From Dasypus novemcinctus (lineage: Eukaryota > Chordata > Mammalia > Cingulata > Dasypodidae), in the NCBI RefSeq assembly GCF_030445035.2, contig NC_080702.1:24067652-24131651 (forward strand): a stretch of 64,000 nucleotides of DNA. Direction: 5' to 3'. The position numbers were made by a program, and so were the translations under genes. A model generated the notes under the pieces. The model saw only the letters and a program-made list of their open reading frames with translations, did not search any database and was not told the DNA's origin. How positions within the stretch are numbered: the stretch's first letter is position 1; every line of letters starts with the position of its first letter. Shown here piece after piece: positions 1 through 12,509 of this stretch.

Positions 1-64
1 CTTAATTACTAAAATGAGGAAATCTATTATTACTACTACTACCACTATTATTAATAATAATCCC

Positions 65-290
65 ATATATGTCAAAATTTTCAGATATGTGAACTTTTTA
101 ACACTAATTCTAACACTCTATAATAAATAACTTAGTTATAGTATTTTTAAGGAAAAAATCATGCCTTATGATATTAAAAATCTTTTGCAAGATCATGAAG
201 CCTTTTACTAATATAACTGGAATATAAACCCAGACAAACTATCTCTACATCTTACTCTTCTAAAAAAATTCATCTAATAATCACTTACTT
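65..290 (+). repeat. MIR-type SINE (unit 0, first copy)
   Basis: It has the MIR order: a TATGTCAAAATTTT-like 5' part, then CTTTTGCAAGATCATGAAG, then an AGCTGGAATATAAACCCAGA-like segment corresponding to the MIR core and tail. Confidence 0.6.
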
Positions 291-340
291 TTCTCTGCAA
301 TGAAAAAATACAAAGTAAATGAGGGAATGGATGAAGGAAG

Positions 341-410
341 AAGGAAAAGGATGAATGAATGAATGATTGAATGGATGAATGAAGGGATGAATTAATGAAT
401 AAATAAATAA
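341..410 (+). repeat. GAAT/GAATG microsatellite
   Basis: A run of GAATGAATGATTGAATGG-like tetranucleotides follows the MIR. The same type of run recurs after most MIR copies in the array. Confidence 0.8.
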
Positions 411-599
411 TTACAGCATAAATAAATTATAAAAGGAAACAGAGAGCACCAGGATGAGAGGGGACCCAGATACCACAGAGCAAATGGAAGGAATTTTCCT
501 GTCTGCATCTGGAAACACTCTCTGTTTTGGGGGATGGACACTTTGCATGGATGTGTGTTTTATTACTAGGTTGAATAAAAATGAATTGTTGAAAAAAAT

Positions 600-715
600 T
601 CCTTAGGAGATTATAAAAATCTTTTGCAAAATCAAGAAGCTTCTAAGTAATATAGCTGGAATATAAACCGAGATCATCTGACTCTCGACCCTACCCTTAT
701 AAAAAATTAAAAATC
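600..715 (+). repeat. MIR-type SINE, 3' part (unit 0, second copy)
   Basis: It repeats the CTTTTGCAAAATC-AAGCTTCTAAGTAATA-AGCTGGAATATAAACC order from the private duplication. Confidence 0.55.
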
Positions 716-782
716 ACTTACTTTTCTCTGCCTTGGAAAAAACAAATTAAATGTGGGAGCAAATGAGTAACTGAAGGAAAGA

Positions 783-866
783 TGAATGGATGAATGAGTG
801 AATGAATGAATGATTTAAAGAATTAATAAATAATTATTGAATGAAGGTATGAATGGATGAATAAAT
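783..866 (+). repeat. GAAT-type microsatellite, second copy
   Basis: GAATGGATGAATGAGTGAATG-type tetranucleotide units, interrupted, then AATAAATAATT. Confidence 0.78.
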
Positions 867-2525
867 AAATAATTATTACATAATCTTAAAAGGAAACAGA
901 GAGCACCAGGATGAGAGGGTACCCAGATACCACGGAGCTAATGGAAGGAATTTTCTTGTCTGCATCTGGAAAATCTCTCTGTTTTGGGGGTGGGCACTGC
1001 TCATCATCATCATTTGTTGGATGTCTAATGAAAGATCAAAGAACTGGACAGTAGAAGTTGCCACATGTATCAAATATACCACCATAATATCAGAGTTCAC
1101 TAATACATGTAACAGTGTATAGGTGTAAGGGAAGTGGTTTTATGGGAATTCCTAATATATTTTGTGTATATTCCTGAAATATAAATCTAAAATTTCCCTA
1201 CAAATAAAGTTTAAAATTAAATAAACAAATAATTAAATTAATGAAGAGGTACTGCATGGGAGTTTTTCTTGACTAGAAAAATTTTCACTAAATTGACAGC
1301 CGAGGAAGAGATTTACATAATGACTAAAGAATAAGAACAATTTGTGAATTTGAAGAACAAATAATGACATTAAGTTATTATGAATTGTCTTATGGACTTA
1401 TTTATTTATAAGAATGAGTAAATCTCCCAAGGGGATTCCAAATAACTTTTCTCTCAATAACGATTTCATTGTAATCATCTAATCAATTCTTAACACTCAG
1501 TAAAAATGACTTTTTAAAATATAAGATTATCCACGATGCTTCATTGCCTCCAATCTAAAAACTCTTAGCTTGCCCAAAGAAACGTTCTGTTTTCTGGGTT
1601 TGTCTATGTACCTTGTAGTCTTGACTGGGTTTTCTGCTCCTGAAACCCCTGGTCAATATGTCTATCCTGAGAGAATCATGGATTTACTCAACCCAGAGAG
1701 TAGTTTGCTCTCTGCTCCTTGCCCTGAACATACTGGGCTCTCATCGACCTACCTTTTCCATTCACTACCGCTGATCTCAACTCCTATATATGACCTCATA
1801 TATAGGCCGAATCCCTCTAGTGTATATTTTTATTCCACCAAGTTCCTTCTTTATGGAAATCACTAGAATATTAATTTGGATTTTATTTTGTAAATGCAAT
1901 TGTGCCTTTATATCACAGTAGAAATCTTACTGGATTCAGGATATTTCTCTTATTTTATCTCTTTCAAAAAATATTTCTCAAGCAACAGAAAAAATCAGAG
2001 TTTATTTCCACATGCACAAGGAATCACTGAACTTGAAAAAATGAGGCAGATGAAAGAACCCAGAGTCCCACTAATCACATAACTCAGGCTGGCATCTCTT
2101 ACCTATATTTAACCTGAACAGCTATCTCTGTATTGAGAAATTTACATTTACAATATTAAAAACAGGCAAAACTTATATTTTAGCTGCAACACGACACTAT
2201 TTTACAACATCAATAAGCATTTCATGAATCCTGAGTTTTGATTTTACTTTAATAACTTTAATACTTAATTTGCAGATATTATTGGGTTTTGTAGGTTCAA
2301 ATACTCTCTAAGACAAAAAAAATCACTCACCATTCCATGTTATTTCTCTCTCTGAATGAAGATAAAAATAAAGTTGAATTAGAAAGTATTTCCAAACACT
2401 ACTTCCAAATCATCTAGACCAGATTTTATAGTTTTATTAAAATAAGAAAATCAGGTATAAACCCTCTTTTAAAAAGAATAGTTTTCCATACCATTTCACA
2501 TACATACTAAGCAATGGCCAATTTC

Positions 2526-3556
2526 TTTTTTTTTTAAATTTTTTTTATTGACTTTGTAATAATATTACATTAAAATATATATATATATGAGGTCCCATTG
2601 AACCCTACCACCCCCACCCCACCTCTCCCCCCACCAGCAACACTCCCTCCCATCATCATGACACAGCCATTGCATTTGGCAAGTACATCTCTGGGCATCC
2701 CCGCACCCCATGGTCAACGGTCCACACCATGGCCCACACTCTCCCCCATTCCATCCAGTGGGCCCTGTGAGGATTTACAATGTCCGGTGATTGCCCCTGA
2801 AGCACCATCCAGGGCAGCTCCATGTCCCAAAGACGCCTCCACCTCTCATCTCTTCCTGCCTTTCCCCATACCCATCAGCCATCATGTCCACTTTTCTCAA
2901 TCCAATGCCACCTTTTCTATGTGGACATTGGATTGGTTGTGTCCATTGCACCTCTATGTCAAGAGGAGGCTCAGATTCCACCTGGATGCTGGATACAATC
3001 CTCCCACTTTCAGTTGTAATCACTCTAGGCTCCATGGTGTGGTGGTTGTCCTTCTTCAACTCCATCTTAGCTGAGTGTGGTGAGCCCAATAAGTCAGATT
3101 GTAGGTGCTGGAGTCTGCTGAGGCTCAGGACCTGGCTATCACATTGTCAGTCCAGAGATTCAACTCCCCTAAATATATCTTAAACCCCGACACTAACTGC
3201 ACCTCCAGCACATTAGCATGAAAGTCTTATGAAGAGAGATCCTATCTGAGTCCAGATTCATCACACATAAACACCATTCCAAAGAGGGCCATCTGACCTG
3301 GTAGTTAACCCCATCTGCCATGACCATAACTCCCATGGGTCTCTTTAGCTCTCGAAGGAACCGATATCTGGGGGTTGTATCTGCTTTATCTGTCTCTCAG
3401 ACTCTGCTCAGTTGTGCATAAGGGCAATCCTTCTGACAGCCTCCAGACTCTTTTTTAGAGACTCGTAGCCATATAAACTCATTTCTCCTTTCCATTTCCC
3501 CCTTACATTAGGTCAAACAGCATTTTAAAGTCATGTTATTTTATGTAGACAGGGAT
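2526..3556 (-). mobile_element. LINE-1, 5'-truncated 3' end, minus strand, with 16-bp TSD
   Basis: The reverse complement matches the last ~1.1 kb of the full-length L1 (from about 29050 to its poly(A)) and is close to the copies at 40050-40720 and 54351-54997. Its A-rich tail, read here as T-rich, is at the left. Identical 16-bp TSDs AGCAATGGCCAATTTC flank it at 2510-2525 and 3557-3572. The open frames in it on both strands (2598-3074, 2775-3089, 2791-3183) are 3' UTR and not genes. Confidence 0.96.
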
Positions 3557-3619
3557 AGCAATGGCCAATTTCATGATGAATTGTAAACAAGTTTCTTACT
3601 TACATTCTCAATGTAATAG

Positions 3620-4075
3620 TGGGGGTACCCAAAGGTCCCCCTAATTCCTCAGCACTTATATGCCAGCTTGACCCAGACATAAGTCAAATTTTAATAATCA
3701 TCCCCAGAAGTGTAAGAATGCGTTGATCATATCATACATTATAATCTTCCCAAGCCTGTTAATGTCCTTAGCAAACATCTCTCCTAAGAGCACAGTAAAA
3801 ACATCTCCACACTCGTTTTGTAAGCGTCATGCAACCATAAAAGAAATCTGTTCTTCTCCCTATGGAATGTCCTTGTTCTGAAACCACTTACAAATCACCT
3901 CTTATTTTCTGATCTCTAGGTGGAGCACTAACTTACTCATTCTTTGGCATGCCATGGCCAGAGCATCCTCCCTGTCCACAAGTCCAAATAAAGCTTATAC
4001 TTGACTAAATGCCCTATTTGTTCTCTCTTCTCATGGCTTCCCAATCTCATACGTTTCAGGAATTGGGTTTTAACA
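3620..4075 (+). repeat. LTR-like block of unit 1
   Basis: The block is 456 bp, with AATAAA at 3987-3992 and a degraded TATA-like site near 3887. The ends match those defined by the lone LTR at 59436-60675. Confidence 0.7.
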
Positions 4076-5104
4076 ACTAGTGACATGGAGCCAAGAGAAA
4101 CAATGTCTTCCATTCATTGTGGGCATGAGCTCAGGCAAAGGATACCCCAGACGGGAAATCCTGGCTTGGCTTTTAATGTCCATGCCAGGTGGGATACCTG
4201 CCTTCTTTGGCCAGTCGGGACCACTGAGAGAATATGGAGTTACCTACTTGCTTTCAAGTTGTGGAGCTTCAGGTGAGTATGGTGATGTGCCAAAAACCCA
4301 GATGGAAGCAGCAGTGGACTACGACAAGGAAAACAAGGTGGCAGCCACTCTGCAAACCTACTGCTGACTGCCTTCCTGGTGTATCAGTGGTTAGGAGTGG
4401 TGATGTTTTCAACGGGGCAGTTCTCCAGAGCCATTTCAGAGCCAATAAGGGTGGCTTCCCCTTCCCCATGTAGTGGGCAAACTAAATTGTACGTGCTATT
4501 TGGTTTCTGTCTCTATGCCCAGGTTAGTTTTCATTTGGGGTGGAGTGCACACTATGAAGGTCAACATATTTTTGTTCCAGGAACATTGGTGTGTGGACAG
4601 AGAACCAAGAAAAATTGGTTCATCAGGGTAATATAAATTTAGTCCATAACCCTATCCTGGTTAGAGGCCGAAGTGTGTTTTTATTTTCATTATGGAATTG
4701 TCTTCTTTAAAGGAAATTAAAATGTACATATAAAATACTAATTTAAAACAGCACATTTCTTTGATAGTTCTGCTGATAAAAATTAAATGATAATTGGCAA
4801 ATTATCATTAGTATAATAAGACAATATCAAAGATTCCTTTCACAGCTCTAAATGAATAAGTTAATGGTTTTTAGTGTTATGACAATCAACATTTTATGAT
4901 TAGTTTGGATCAGAATGTATCTAGGTCAATATAACAGTAGAAAACTTTCTGAGCCAAATAATATACTAACATTTAAACTCACAAAAAGAACTGAGGGAAA
5001 ACTAAAGAGTTTTGATTGATTTTGCATTCATTGTGTCCTGAGTATGGCCTTTTTCAGGTTCAATAACTAAAGTCTTGAAAGGAATTTCTACTACCACTAC
5101 TACA

Positions 5105-5340
5105 GCTATAGTTAATAACCCATATTGTCAAGATTTTTAAATATATGCAATTTTAGTATAAGTATAACCCTCTGCAATAAATCCCATCATTATAGACTTG
5201 AAATTTTAAAAATACCTTAGAATGTTAAAAATCTTTTGCAAAATCACAAGCCTTCTAAGTAACAGAGCTGGAATTTAAACAAAGGCAATCTGAAACTAGA
5301 ACATACGCTGCTAAAAAATTAATCTAATAATCACTTACTC
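5105..5340 (+). repeat. MIR-type SINE (unit 1)
   Basis: ATCTTTTGCAAAATCACAAG and CAGAGCTGGAATTTAAAC match the MIR core and tail in order. Confidence 0.65.
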
Positions 5341-7165
5341 TTCTCTGCCTTAAGATAAACAATATAAATGACGGAATGAATGAGAGAATCATGTAATGAT
5401 TAAATTGATGAGCTATCAAAGACATAAACAAACAAATAAATAAGCAAATATATATATTTACTACAAGGCAGCAGAGAGCCACAGGATGAGAGCTGCCCCA
5501 GATACCACAGAGCAGATGGAAGGAATTATCCTGTTGCTGTTACAAACTCTCTCCAGTTTGGGGGATGGGAGCTGGCCATAATCATCACCGTGTTGGTTTT
5601 ATAGGGCAAACTCATAGAACTCTACAGTGTAATTTGTCCCATTTCTACATATATGAAACTAAATTAGAAAGTCAATAATAGGATTAATTGCATGTGAGTG
5701 TAAGGGAGGTGGTTTATATGTGAATTTCCTATACATTTTGTGTATGTATTCCTACATATAAATATAAAACGTCTCTAAATATTAAGTGTAAAACTTAAAT
5801 AAAAATTTAAGTAAATAAATGAAGTGTTACATCTGAGTTCTTTCTTCACTGGAAAATTTTCTTTAAATAGATAGACTTAGGAATTTGCATAATGACTTTA
5901 AAAAAAATTGTGACATTGAAAACAAATATTGAATACTAAATAGTTAATATGAATTGACTTTTCCGACCTATTTATTTATAAGAGTGTATCGCCAAAGGAG
6001 ATTCCATTTAATTTTTCTCTGTGCAACCTATAAACTGTAAATATTTAACCAATTATTTACATTCAACAAAAATACATTTTGAAACATAGGTCTATTCATG
6101 ATGCTCCTTTGTCTGCAATGTTCAAAACTGTTAGCATAGGCAAAAAAAAAACACTGCATTTCCTAGTTGTTGCCTACATATCTTGTTGTCTTGTCTAAGT
6201 TTTCTACACCAGAATACTTGGTCAATATATGTCAACCCTGATAGAATTATGTGTTTACTCAACCCAGAGTGTAGTGTGTTCTCTGCTCCCTGCCCTGCAC
6301 ATGCTGGGCTCTCATTGACCTACCTATTCCATTCATTACCACTGATCTCAACTCCATAAGCACATCTTCAGGAAATCTATGACCTCATATATAGGACGAA
6401 TCCCTCTAGTGTATATTCTTATTGCACCAAGTTCTTTCTTTACGGAAATCACTACAATATTAATTTGGATTTTATTTTGTAAATGGAATAGTGCCTTTAT
6501 ATCGCAGTAGAAATCTTACTGGATTCAGGATACTTCTCTTATTTTATCTCTTTCAAAAAATATTTCTCAAGCACCAAAAAAAGTCAGAGTTTATTCCCAC
6601 ATGCACAAGGAATCACTGAACTTGAAAAAATGAGGCAGATGAAAGAACTCAGAGTCCCATTAGTCACATAACTCAGGCTGGCACATCTTACCTATATTTA
6701 ACATGAACAGCTATTTCTCTGTTCAGAAATTTACATTTGCAATTTTAAAAACATGCAAAACTTATTTTAGCTGCAACATGACACCATTTTACAACATCAA
6801 TAAGCATTTCATGAATCCTTAGTTTCGATTTCACTTTAAGAACTTTAATAATCGAATTGCAGATATTATCGGATTTTTCAGGTACAAATACTCTCTAAGA
6901 CAAAAATAAAAATCACTCACCATTCCATGTTATTTTTTTCTCTGAATAAAGATAAAAACAAAATTGAATTAGAAAGTATTTCCATACACTACTTCCAAAT
7001 CATCTAGACCAGATTTTATACATTTTTACTAAAATAAGAAAATCAGGTATAAACATCTTTCTAAAAAAGAATAGTTTTCCATACCATTTCACATACATAC
7101 TAAGCACTTGCAAATTTCATGATGAATTGTAAGCAAGTTTCTTGCTTACAATCTCAATGTAATAG

Positions 7166-7620
7166 TGGGGGTACCAAAAGGTCCACTAAATTCCTCAGCA
7201 CTTAGGTGCCAGCTTGACCCAGACATAAGTCAAAGTTTAATAATCCTCCCCAGAAGTGTAAGAATGCGTAGAACATATCATATACTATAATCATCCCAAG
7301 CCTGTTAATGTCCTTAGCAAACATCTCTCCTAGGAGCACGGTAAAAACAGCTCCACACTCGATTTGTAAGCGTCATGCGACCATAAAAGAAATCTGTTCT
7401 TCTCCCTATGGAATGCCCTTGTTCTGAAACGACTTACGAATCACCTTTCACTTTCTGATCTTTGTGTGGAGCACTAACTTACTCATTCTTTGGCATGCCA
7501 TGGCCAGAGCATCCTCCCTGTTCACAAGTCCAAATAAAGCTTAATCTGACTACATGCCCTGTTTGTTCCCTCTCCTCATGGCCTCGCAATCCCATACTTT
7601 TCAGGAATTGGTTTTTAACA
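7166..7620 (+). repeat. LTR-like block of unit 2
   Basis: The block is 455 bp and ends at TTTTTAACA. It has the same internal layout as its siblings, with an AATAAA signal just before GCTTAATC. Confidence 0.7.
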
Positions 7621-8689
7621 CCTAGTAAACCAGGAGCCAAGAGAAACAATGTCTTCCATTCATTGTGGGCAAGAGCTCAGGCAAAGGATACGCCAGACGG
7701 GAAATCCTGGCTTGACTTTCAATGTCCACATCAGGTGGGATACCTGCCTTCTTTGGCCAGTTGGGACCACTGAGAGAATATGGAGTTACCTACTTGCTTT
7801 CAAGTTGTGGAGCTTCAGGTGGGTATGGTGATGTGCCAAAAACCCTGATGGAAGCAGTAGTGGACTACGACAAGGAAAACAAGGTGGCAGCCACTCTGCA
7901 AACCCACTGCTGACTGCCTTCCTGGTGTATCGGTTTGTTAGGAGTGCTAACATTTTCAACGGGGCAGTTCTCCAGCACCATTTCAGAGCCAATAAGGGTG
8001 GCTTCCCCTTCCCCATGTAGTGGGCAAACTAAATTGTGTGTGCAATTTGGTTTCTGTCTCTATGCCAGGTTAGTTTTCATTTGGGGTGGAGTGCACACTA
8101 TGAAGGTCAACATATTTTTGTTCCAGGAACATTGGTATGTGGATAGAGGACCAAGAAAAACTGGTTCATCAGGGTAGTGAAAAGTTAGTCCATACCCCTA
8201 TCCTGGTTACAGGCCAAAGTGTGTTTTTTATTTTCATTATGGAATTGTCTTCTTTAAAGGGAATTATATGTAAATATAAAATACTAATTTAAAACAGCAC
8301 GTTTCTTTGATAGTTCTGCTGATAAAAATAAGTAAGACAGTCAATATCAAAGATTTCCTTCACAGGTCTAAATGAACAAGTTAATGGTTTTTAGTGTTAT
8401 GACAATGAAGATTTTATGATTAGTTTGGATCAGGATGTATCTAGGTCAATATAACTACAAAAAACTTTCTGAGCCAAATAATTCAGTCTGATTATAAATT
8501 ATATATCCTATGCGATAATTTAATTTGCCCAATATTTAAGGTCACAAAAAGAACTGAGGTAAAACTAAAGAGAGTCCATTGCTTTTGCATTCATTGTGTC
8601 CTGAGTATTGCCTTAAAACCATTTTGCCTTTTTCAGGTTCAATAACTAAAGCCATGAAAGCAATTTTTACTACCACTACTACAGCTATA

Positions 8690-8925
8690 GTTAATAACCC
8701 AATATTGTCAAGGTTTTTAGATACATGAAATTTTAGTACTAAGCACAACCCTATGTAATAAATCCCATCATTATAGACTTAACATTTTAAAAATGCCTTA
8801 GAATGGTAAAAATCTTTTGCAAAATCGCAAGCCTTCTCAGTAATAGAGCTGGAATTTAAACACAGGCAATCTGAAACTAGAACATATTCTGCTGAAAAAT
8901 TAATCTAATAATCACTTACTCTTCT
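8690..8925 (+). repeat. MIR-type SINE (unit 2)
   Basis: MIR core and tail order is preserved (CTTTTGCAAAATCGCAAG, then GAGCTGGAATTTAAACACAG). Confidence 0.65.
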
Positions 8926-10749
8926 TTGCCTTGAGATAAACGATATGAATGAGGGAATGAATGAGGGAATCATGTAATGATTAAATTGATGAACTACTAA
9001 AGACATAAACAAATAAATAAACAAATACATATATATTTACTAAAAGGCAGCAGAGAGACACAGGATGAGAGCAGTCCCAGATTCCATGGAGCAGATGGAA
9101 GGAATTATCCTGTTGCTGTTACAAACTTTCTCCAGTTTGGGGGATGGGAGCTGACCATAATCATCATCGTGTTGGTTTTACAGGGCAAACTCATAGAGCT
9201 CTGCAGTATAAGTTGTCCCCTTTCTACATATATCGCACTAATTTAGAAGGTCAATAATAGGATTAATTGTATGTGAGTGTAAGGGAGGTAGGTTATATGT
9301 GAATTCCCTATACATTTTGTGTATGTTTTCCTAAATATAAATTTAAAACTTCTCTGAAAATTAAGAGTAAAAATTAAATAAAAATTTAAGTAAATAAATG
9401 AAATGTTACATTTGAGTTCTTTCTTCACTGGAAAATTTTCTTCAAATAGACAGACTTAGGAATTTGCATAATGACTAAAGAAAAAAAAACAATTTGTGAC
9501 ATTGAAAACAAATATTGAATACTAAATAGTTAATATGAATTGACTTTTCCAACCTGTTTATTTATGAGTGTTATCGCCAAAGGAGATTCCATTTAACTTT
9601 TCTCTCTGCAACCTTTTAACTGTAATATTTAATCCATGATTTACATTCAATAAAAATAACATTTTGAAATGTAAGTCTATTCATGATGTTCCTTTGTCTG
9701 CAATATTCAAAACCATTACCATTGCCAAAGAAACACTGCATTTCCTAGTCGTTGCCTGTGTATCTTCAGGTCTTCTCTAAGTTTTCTATACCAGAATACC
9801 CTGGTCAATATATGTCAAACCTGTTAGAATCATGTGTTTACTCAACCCATAGTGTAGTGTGCTCTCTGCTCCCTGCCCTGCACATGCTGGGCTCTCATTG
9901 ACCTACGCATTCCATTCATTTCCGCTGACCTCAACTCCATTAACACTTCTTCAGGAAATCTGTGACCTCATATATAAGCCGAATCCCTCTCGTGTATAAT
10001 CTTATTGCACCAAGTTCCTTACTTATGGAAATCACTAGAATATTAATTTGGATTTTATTTTGAAAATGCAATTGTGCCTCTATACCACAGTAGAAATCTT
10101 ATTGCATTTGGGATATTTCTCTTATTTTTCTCTTTCAAAAAATATTTCTAAAGCAACAAAAAAAAAATCAGACTTTATTTTCACATGCATAAGGAATCAC
10201 TGAACTTGAAAAAATGAGACAGATGAAAGAACTCAGAGTCCCATTAATCACCTAACTCAGGTTGGCACATCTTACCTGTATTTAACCTGAACAGCTATCT
10301 CCATGTTGAGAAATTTACATTTACAATTTTAAAAACAGGCAAAACTTATTTTAGCTGCAACTCGACACTATTTTACAACATCAATAAGCATTTCATGAAT
10401 CCTTAGTTTCGATTTCACTTTAATAACTTTAATACTCAATTTGCAGATATTATTGGGTTTTTCAGGTCCAAAAACTCTCTAATACAAAAATAAAAATCAC
10501 TCACCATTCCATGTTATTTTTTTCTCTGAATAAAGATAAAAACAAAATTGAATTAGAAAGTATTTCCATACACTACTTCCAAATCATCTAGACCAGATTT
10601 TATACATTTTTTTTAAAATAAGAAAATCAGGTATAAACACCTTTTTAAAAAAGAATAGTTTTCCACACCATTTCACATACATACTAAGGAATCACCAATT
10701 TCATGATGAATTGTAAGCAAGTTTCTTGTTTACGTTCTCAATGTAATAG

Positions 10750-11203
10750 TGGGGGTACCAAAAGGTTGCCCTAATTCCTCACCACTTATGTGGCAGCATG
10801 ACCCAGACATAAGTTAAAGTTTAATAATCCTCCCCAGAAGTGTAAGAATGCGTAGATCATATCACACACTATAATCATCCCAAGGTTGTTAATGCCCTTA
10901 GTAAACATCTCTCCTAGGAGCACAGCAAAAACATCTCCACATTCCTTTTGTAATCGTCATGCGACCGTAACAGAAATCTGTTCTTCTCCCTATGGAATGT
11001 CCTTGTTCTGAAAACACTTATAAATCACCTCATTTTCTGATCTCTAGGTGGAGCACTAACTTACTCATTCTTTGGCATGCCATGGTCAGAGATTCTTCCC
11101 TGTCCACAAGTCCAAATAAAGCATACACCTGACTAAATGCCCTGTTTGTCTTCTCTTCTCATGGCCTCACGATCTCATACCTTTCAGGAACTGGGTTTTA
11201 ACA
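10750..11203 (+). repeat. LTR-like block of unit 3
   Basis: The block is 454 bp. TATAAA at 11019-11024 precedes AATAAA at 11115-11120 by 96 bp, the spacing expected for a TATA box and the poly(A) signal of a retroviral R region. Confidence 0.72.
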
Positions 11204-12274
11204 ACTAGTAAGCCAGGAGCCAAGAGACAGAATGTCTTCCACTCATCGTGGGCATATGCTCAGGCAAAGGATACCCCAGACGGGAAATCCTGGCTTGGCT
11301 CTGAATGTCCATGTCAGGTGGGATAACTGCCTTCTTTGGCCAGTCAGGACCACTGAGAGAATATGGAGTCACCTACTTGCTTTCAAGTTGTCGCGCTTCA
11401 GGTGAGTATGGTGATGTGCCAAAATCCCTGATGGAAGCAGCAGTGGACTACGACAAGGAAAACAAGGTGACAGCCACTCTGCAAACCCACTGCTGACTGC
11501 CTTCCTGGTGTATCGGTTTGTTAGGAGTGGTAATGTTTTCAACGGGGCAATTCTCCAGCACCATTTCAGAGCTAATAAGGGTGGCTTCCTCTTCCCCATG
11601 TAGTCAGCAAACTAAATTGTATGTGCAATTTGGTTTCTGTCTCTATGCCCAGGTTAGTTTTCATTTGGGGTGGAGTGCACACTATGAAGGTCAACATGTT
11701 TTTGTTCCAGGAACATTGGTGTGTGGATAGAGAACCAAGAAAAATTGGTTCATCAGGGTAGTGTAAAGTTAGTCCATACCCCTATCGTGGTTACAGGCCA
11801 AAGTGTGTTTTTTATTTTCATTATGGAATTGTCTTCTTTAAAGGGAATTATATGTAAATATAAAATACTAATTTAAAACAGCACGTTTCTTTGATAGTTC
11901 TGCTGATAAAAATAAGTAAGACAGTCAATATCAAAGATTTCCTTCACAGGTCTAAATGAACAAGTTAATGGTTTTTAGTGTTATGACAATGAAGATTTTA
12001 TGATTAGTTTGGATCAGGATGTATCTAGGTCAATATAACTACAAAAAACTTTCTGAGCCAAATAATTCAGTCTGATTATAAATTATATATCCTATGCGAT
12101 AATTTAATTTGCCCAATATTTAAGGTCACAAAAAGAACTGAGGTAAAACTAAAGAGAGTCCATTGCTTTTGCATTCATTGTGTCCTGAGTATTGCCTTAA
12201 AACCATTTTGCCTTTTTCAGGTTCAATAACTAAAGCCATGAAAGCAATTTTTACTACCACTACTACAGCTATAG

Positions 12275-12509
12275 TTAATAACCCAATATTGTCAAGGTTT
12301 TTAGATACATGAAATTTTAGTACTAAGCACAACCCTATGTAATAAATCCCATCATTATAGACTTAACATTTTAAAAATGCCTTAGAATGGTAAAAATCTT
12401 TTGCAAAATCGCAAGCCTTCTCAGTAATAGAGCTGGAATTTAAACACAGGCAATCTGAAACTAGAACATATTCTGCTGAAAAATTAATCTAATAATCACT
12501 TACTCTTCT
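12275..12509 (+). repeat. MIR-type SINE (unit 3)
   Basis: Identical copy of the MIR in unit 2. Confidence 0.65.

Larger units (their letters stand above)
170..1000 (+). repeat. Imperfect ~0.45-kb direct duplication within unit 0
   Basis: The MIR 3' part, the GAAT run and the AGCACCAGGATGAGAGG segment occur at about 170-545 and again at about 605-1000, offset by roughly 0.45 kb. Other array units have this stretch once, so the duplication is private to this unit. Confidence 0.75.
1..3619 (+). repeat. Array unit 0 (left-truncated by the window)
   Basis: It begins inside the MIR-bearing part of a unit and runs to the next LTR start. It contains an internal direct duplication of about 0.45 kb near 170-1000, two GAAT-type microsatellites and an L1 3' end at 2526-3556. 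The rest aligns by eye with the matching parts of units 1-4, for example 1540-2520 with 6090-7110. Confidence 0.85.
3620..7165 (+). repeat. Array unit 1
   Basis: The unit is 3546 bp with no large insertion, so it is a good reference copy. Its LTR block is 3620-4075, its MIR about 5105-5340 and its GAAT-type run is short. It belongs to the left subgroup, whose LTRs start TGGGGG rather than TGTGGG. Confidence 0.9.
7166..10749 (+). repeat. Array unit 2
   Basis: The unit is 3584 bp. From 8204 onward it is identical, as far as I compared, to the sequence 3584 bp downstream. Before 8204 the two differ, for instance C at 8203 against G at 11787, so 8204 marks the left edge of the recent duplication. 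Confidence 0.9.
8204..12237 (+). repeat. Left copy of a near-perfect 3584-bp tandem duplication
   Basis: Every line I compared matches 11788-15821 at an offset of exactly 3584, including a 10-A homopolymer near 10158. Because the matching span (4034 bp) exceeds the period, this is a tandem run of slightly more than two copies. Edges are fixed by mismatches at 8203/11787 and 12238/15822. Confidence 0.93.

Noticed and set aside
1570..1866. 98-residue frame whose FSAPE-PGQY-like peptide recurs in several units (30249, 34386, 37742, 46918)
   Set aside because: The recurrence follows from the DNA repeat. Frames differ in length, start and stop between units, and several units are broken there.
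2598..3183. Overlapping open frames on both strands, repeated near-identically at 40060-40585 and 54359-54944
   Set aside because: They lie within L1 3' UTR copies; their apparent conservation reflects shared transposon ancestry, and they are open on both strands.
3930..4636. Frames in the leader-like part of units 1-4 (4001-4636, 7462-8177, 11305-11730, 14889-15314)
   Set aside because: Identical copies at 11305 and 14889 reflect the recent duplication. Between other units the frames are shifted, so no coding constraint is visible.
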